Source of the DNA: Candidatus Dadabacteria bacterium
GTDB taxonomy: Bacteria; Desulfobacterota_D; UBA1144; Nemesobacterales; Nemesobacteraceae
Assembly: GCA_026709745.1 (NCBI GenBank)
Contig: JAPOSJ010000055.1
Coordinates: 1 to 6,612 of the forward strand
DNA: 6,612 nt
Direction: 5' to 3'
The notes below the pieces were generated by a model. It did no database searches, was not told where the DNA came from, and was given only the letters and a program-made list of their open reading frames with translations. Positions 5,831-6,612 of the stretch are shown one piece after another. The translations under genes and the position numbers were made by a program. How positions within the stretch are numbered: the first letter of the stretch is position 1; each line of letters begins with the position of its first letter.

Positions 5831-6576
5831 CTCATGTCCTCCTTGGTGTACTTATTGCTTTGTTTTGAGCAACTCTGCCTTGTTTTTGTCTCTTGCTTGG
5901 TTTTGTTGCAGGTCTCCGGTACGAGATCATAAAAGAAAAAACCATCTCGCTCTACCACGGTGCCTCCTGTGAACTCAATAGGCTGAGAAAATATTGGACC
6001 ATCAAAAACGAACGTGTGGAATTCCCCGTTCTCTCCGCAAGGGTCGACCCCGTTTGGCAGGTCATAAAGAAACTTCGCATCGAAACGGCGTCCGGCAAAG
6101 GACTTATCAAGCACCCTGGAGCAGATGCACACGGTTACTGCACAGAATCCCTCATCCACAAAGGTTCGGGCTAAAGACTGTGTCTGCTTCTTCCAAAGGG
6201 GGAACAGGCAGTTTAATCCCGAGGCCGCGAGCTGGCGTTCCCTGTAATCCCTTAGGTCTTCCAGGAATATATCGCCGAAGGCAACCCGGCGGATGCCCTT
6301 ATCGTGAATACAGGAGAATGCTTTTCCCATTTCCTGTTCGTAGATGGCGTTTGAAGATTCCGGTGGCACCACAACTTCCAAAAGCGGCAGACCGATGGAC
6401 TTTGCCTGCCTGCGAAGCAGCGTGCGCCGCACACCGTGCATACTTACACGGTCATAGGCGTCGGTCACCGTCGTCACAAGTTTCACCACGCGGTATTCCC
6501 CACGCCTTTGGATCTCCTGAAGTGCCAAGGCGCTGTCCTTGCCGCCGCTGAAGCAAAATGCAATTGGTTCGCTCAA
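5827..6576 (-). CDS. DUF71/COG2102 PP-loop ATPase (diphthine-ammonia ligase-like)
   Basis: A 249-residue cytoplasmic ATP-pyrophosphatase of the adenine nucleotide alpha-hydrolase fold. The PP-loop SGGKDS is at 10-15. Family blocks follow: MHGVRRTLL (46-54), VAFGDIFLEDLRDYRE (98-113), LFPLW (124-128) and the C-terminal signature GENGEFHTFVFDGPIF (181-196). The eukaryotic and archaeal relatives amidate diphthine; bacteria lack diphthamide, and some bacterial members have been linked by context to B12 salvage, so the substrate here is unknown. The start is TTG at 6576: AAAGGAG (6585-6591) lies 8 bases upstream, and the next in-frame Met (46) would remove the PP-loop. The conserved domain ends near residue 221. 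The last ~28 residues are Lys/Gln/Thr/Asn/Ser-rich and run through the porin ribosome binding site, ending in an ATGA overlap with the porin start. That tail looks like former intergenic DNA read as protein. Confidence 0.88.
   Translation of the reverse strand: MSEPIAFCFSGGKDSALALQEIQRRGEYRVVKLVTTVTDAYDRVSMHGVRRTLLRRQAKSIGLPLLEVVVPPESSNAIYEQEMGKAFSCIHDKGIRRVAFGDIFLEDLRDYRERQLAASGLNCLFPLWKKQTQSLARTFVDEGFCAVTVCICSRVLDKSFAGRRFDAKFLYDLPNGVDPCGENGEFHTFVFDGPIFSQPIEFTGGTVVERDGFFFYDLVPETCNKTKQETKTRQSCSKQSNKYTKEDMR
5837..5844 (-). promoter_or_regulatory. Porin ribosome binding site inside the upstream gene
   Basis: AAGGAGGA lies just before the porin ATG (5830), with 6 bases between, and within the last codons of the DUF71 gene. 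A strong site inside the overlap supports translational coupling and the chosen porin start. Confidence 0.85.
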
Positions 6577-6584
6577 TTTAGATA

Positions 6585-6591
6585 CTCCTTT
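6585..6591 (-). promoter_or_regulatory. Ribosome binding site deciding the TTG start of the DUF71 gene
   Basis: AAAGGAG sits 8 bases before TTG at 6576. No ATG or GTG is available nearby in frame, so this site supports the TTG start. Confidence 0.75.
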
Positions 6592-6612
6592 CAGGGTATC
6601 ACAGGGGATCGT

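Noticed and set aside
5994..6551. Plus-strand open frame of 185 codons
   Set aside because: It is antisense to the DUF71 gene, Arg/Pro-rich and without domain features; a shadow of the real gene.

Overview
The window (6,612 bases, moderate GC) comes from a Gram-negative bacterium. It carries an outer-membrane OprP/OprO-type porin with a C-terminal Phe, a MacB-type inner-membrane permease and an exported EF-hand protein. AGA/AGG and ATA codons are common, but I cannot name a phylum from the sequence alone. Everything below is read by eye from the sequence; no database search was run.

Layout. (1) 1-1114, minus: a MacB/FtsX-like ABC transporter permease, cut by the left edge. (2) 1115-1449: a 335-base divergent intergenic gap with no convincing gene. 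(3) 1450-2097, plus: an uncharacterised PD-(D/E)XK-like protein whose last ~22 residues are out of frame because of a 4-base tandem duplication (TACT TACT, 2026-2033). (4) 2240-3397, plus: a family-4-like glycosyltransferase. (5) 3404-3720, minus: the remains of a Phd/PIN (VapC) toxin-antitoxin operon. The antitoxin reading frame is intact but has GTT where its start codon should be, and only about the first 20 codons of the toxin survive. A perfect 9-base inverted repeat (3745-3768) overlapping a plausible promoter lies upstream and may be the old operator. (6) 3935-4255, plus: a small secreted two-EF-hand protein with a good ribosome binding site and a strong intrinsic terminator (4271-4303). 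(7) 4538-6576, minus: a two-gene unit in which a DUF71/COG2102 PP-loop ATPase (TTG start) overlaps the porin gene by ATGA.

How it fits together. The right side (EF-hand gene, DUF71 gene, porin) looks like intact, expressed chromosome. The middle (about 1450-3770) looks like a decaying accessory patch: an orphan glycosyltransferase sits between a frameshifted nuclease-like gene and a broken toxin-antitoxin pair. No wholly new multi-gene system is evident. The most informative observations are the frameshift that can be undone by removing one TACT copy, and the toxin-antitoxin remnant, whose antitoxin has no usable start codon and which a start-based gene search would miss.
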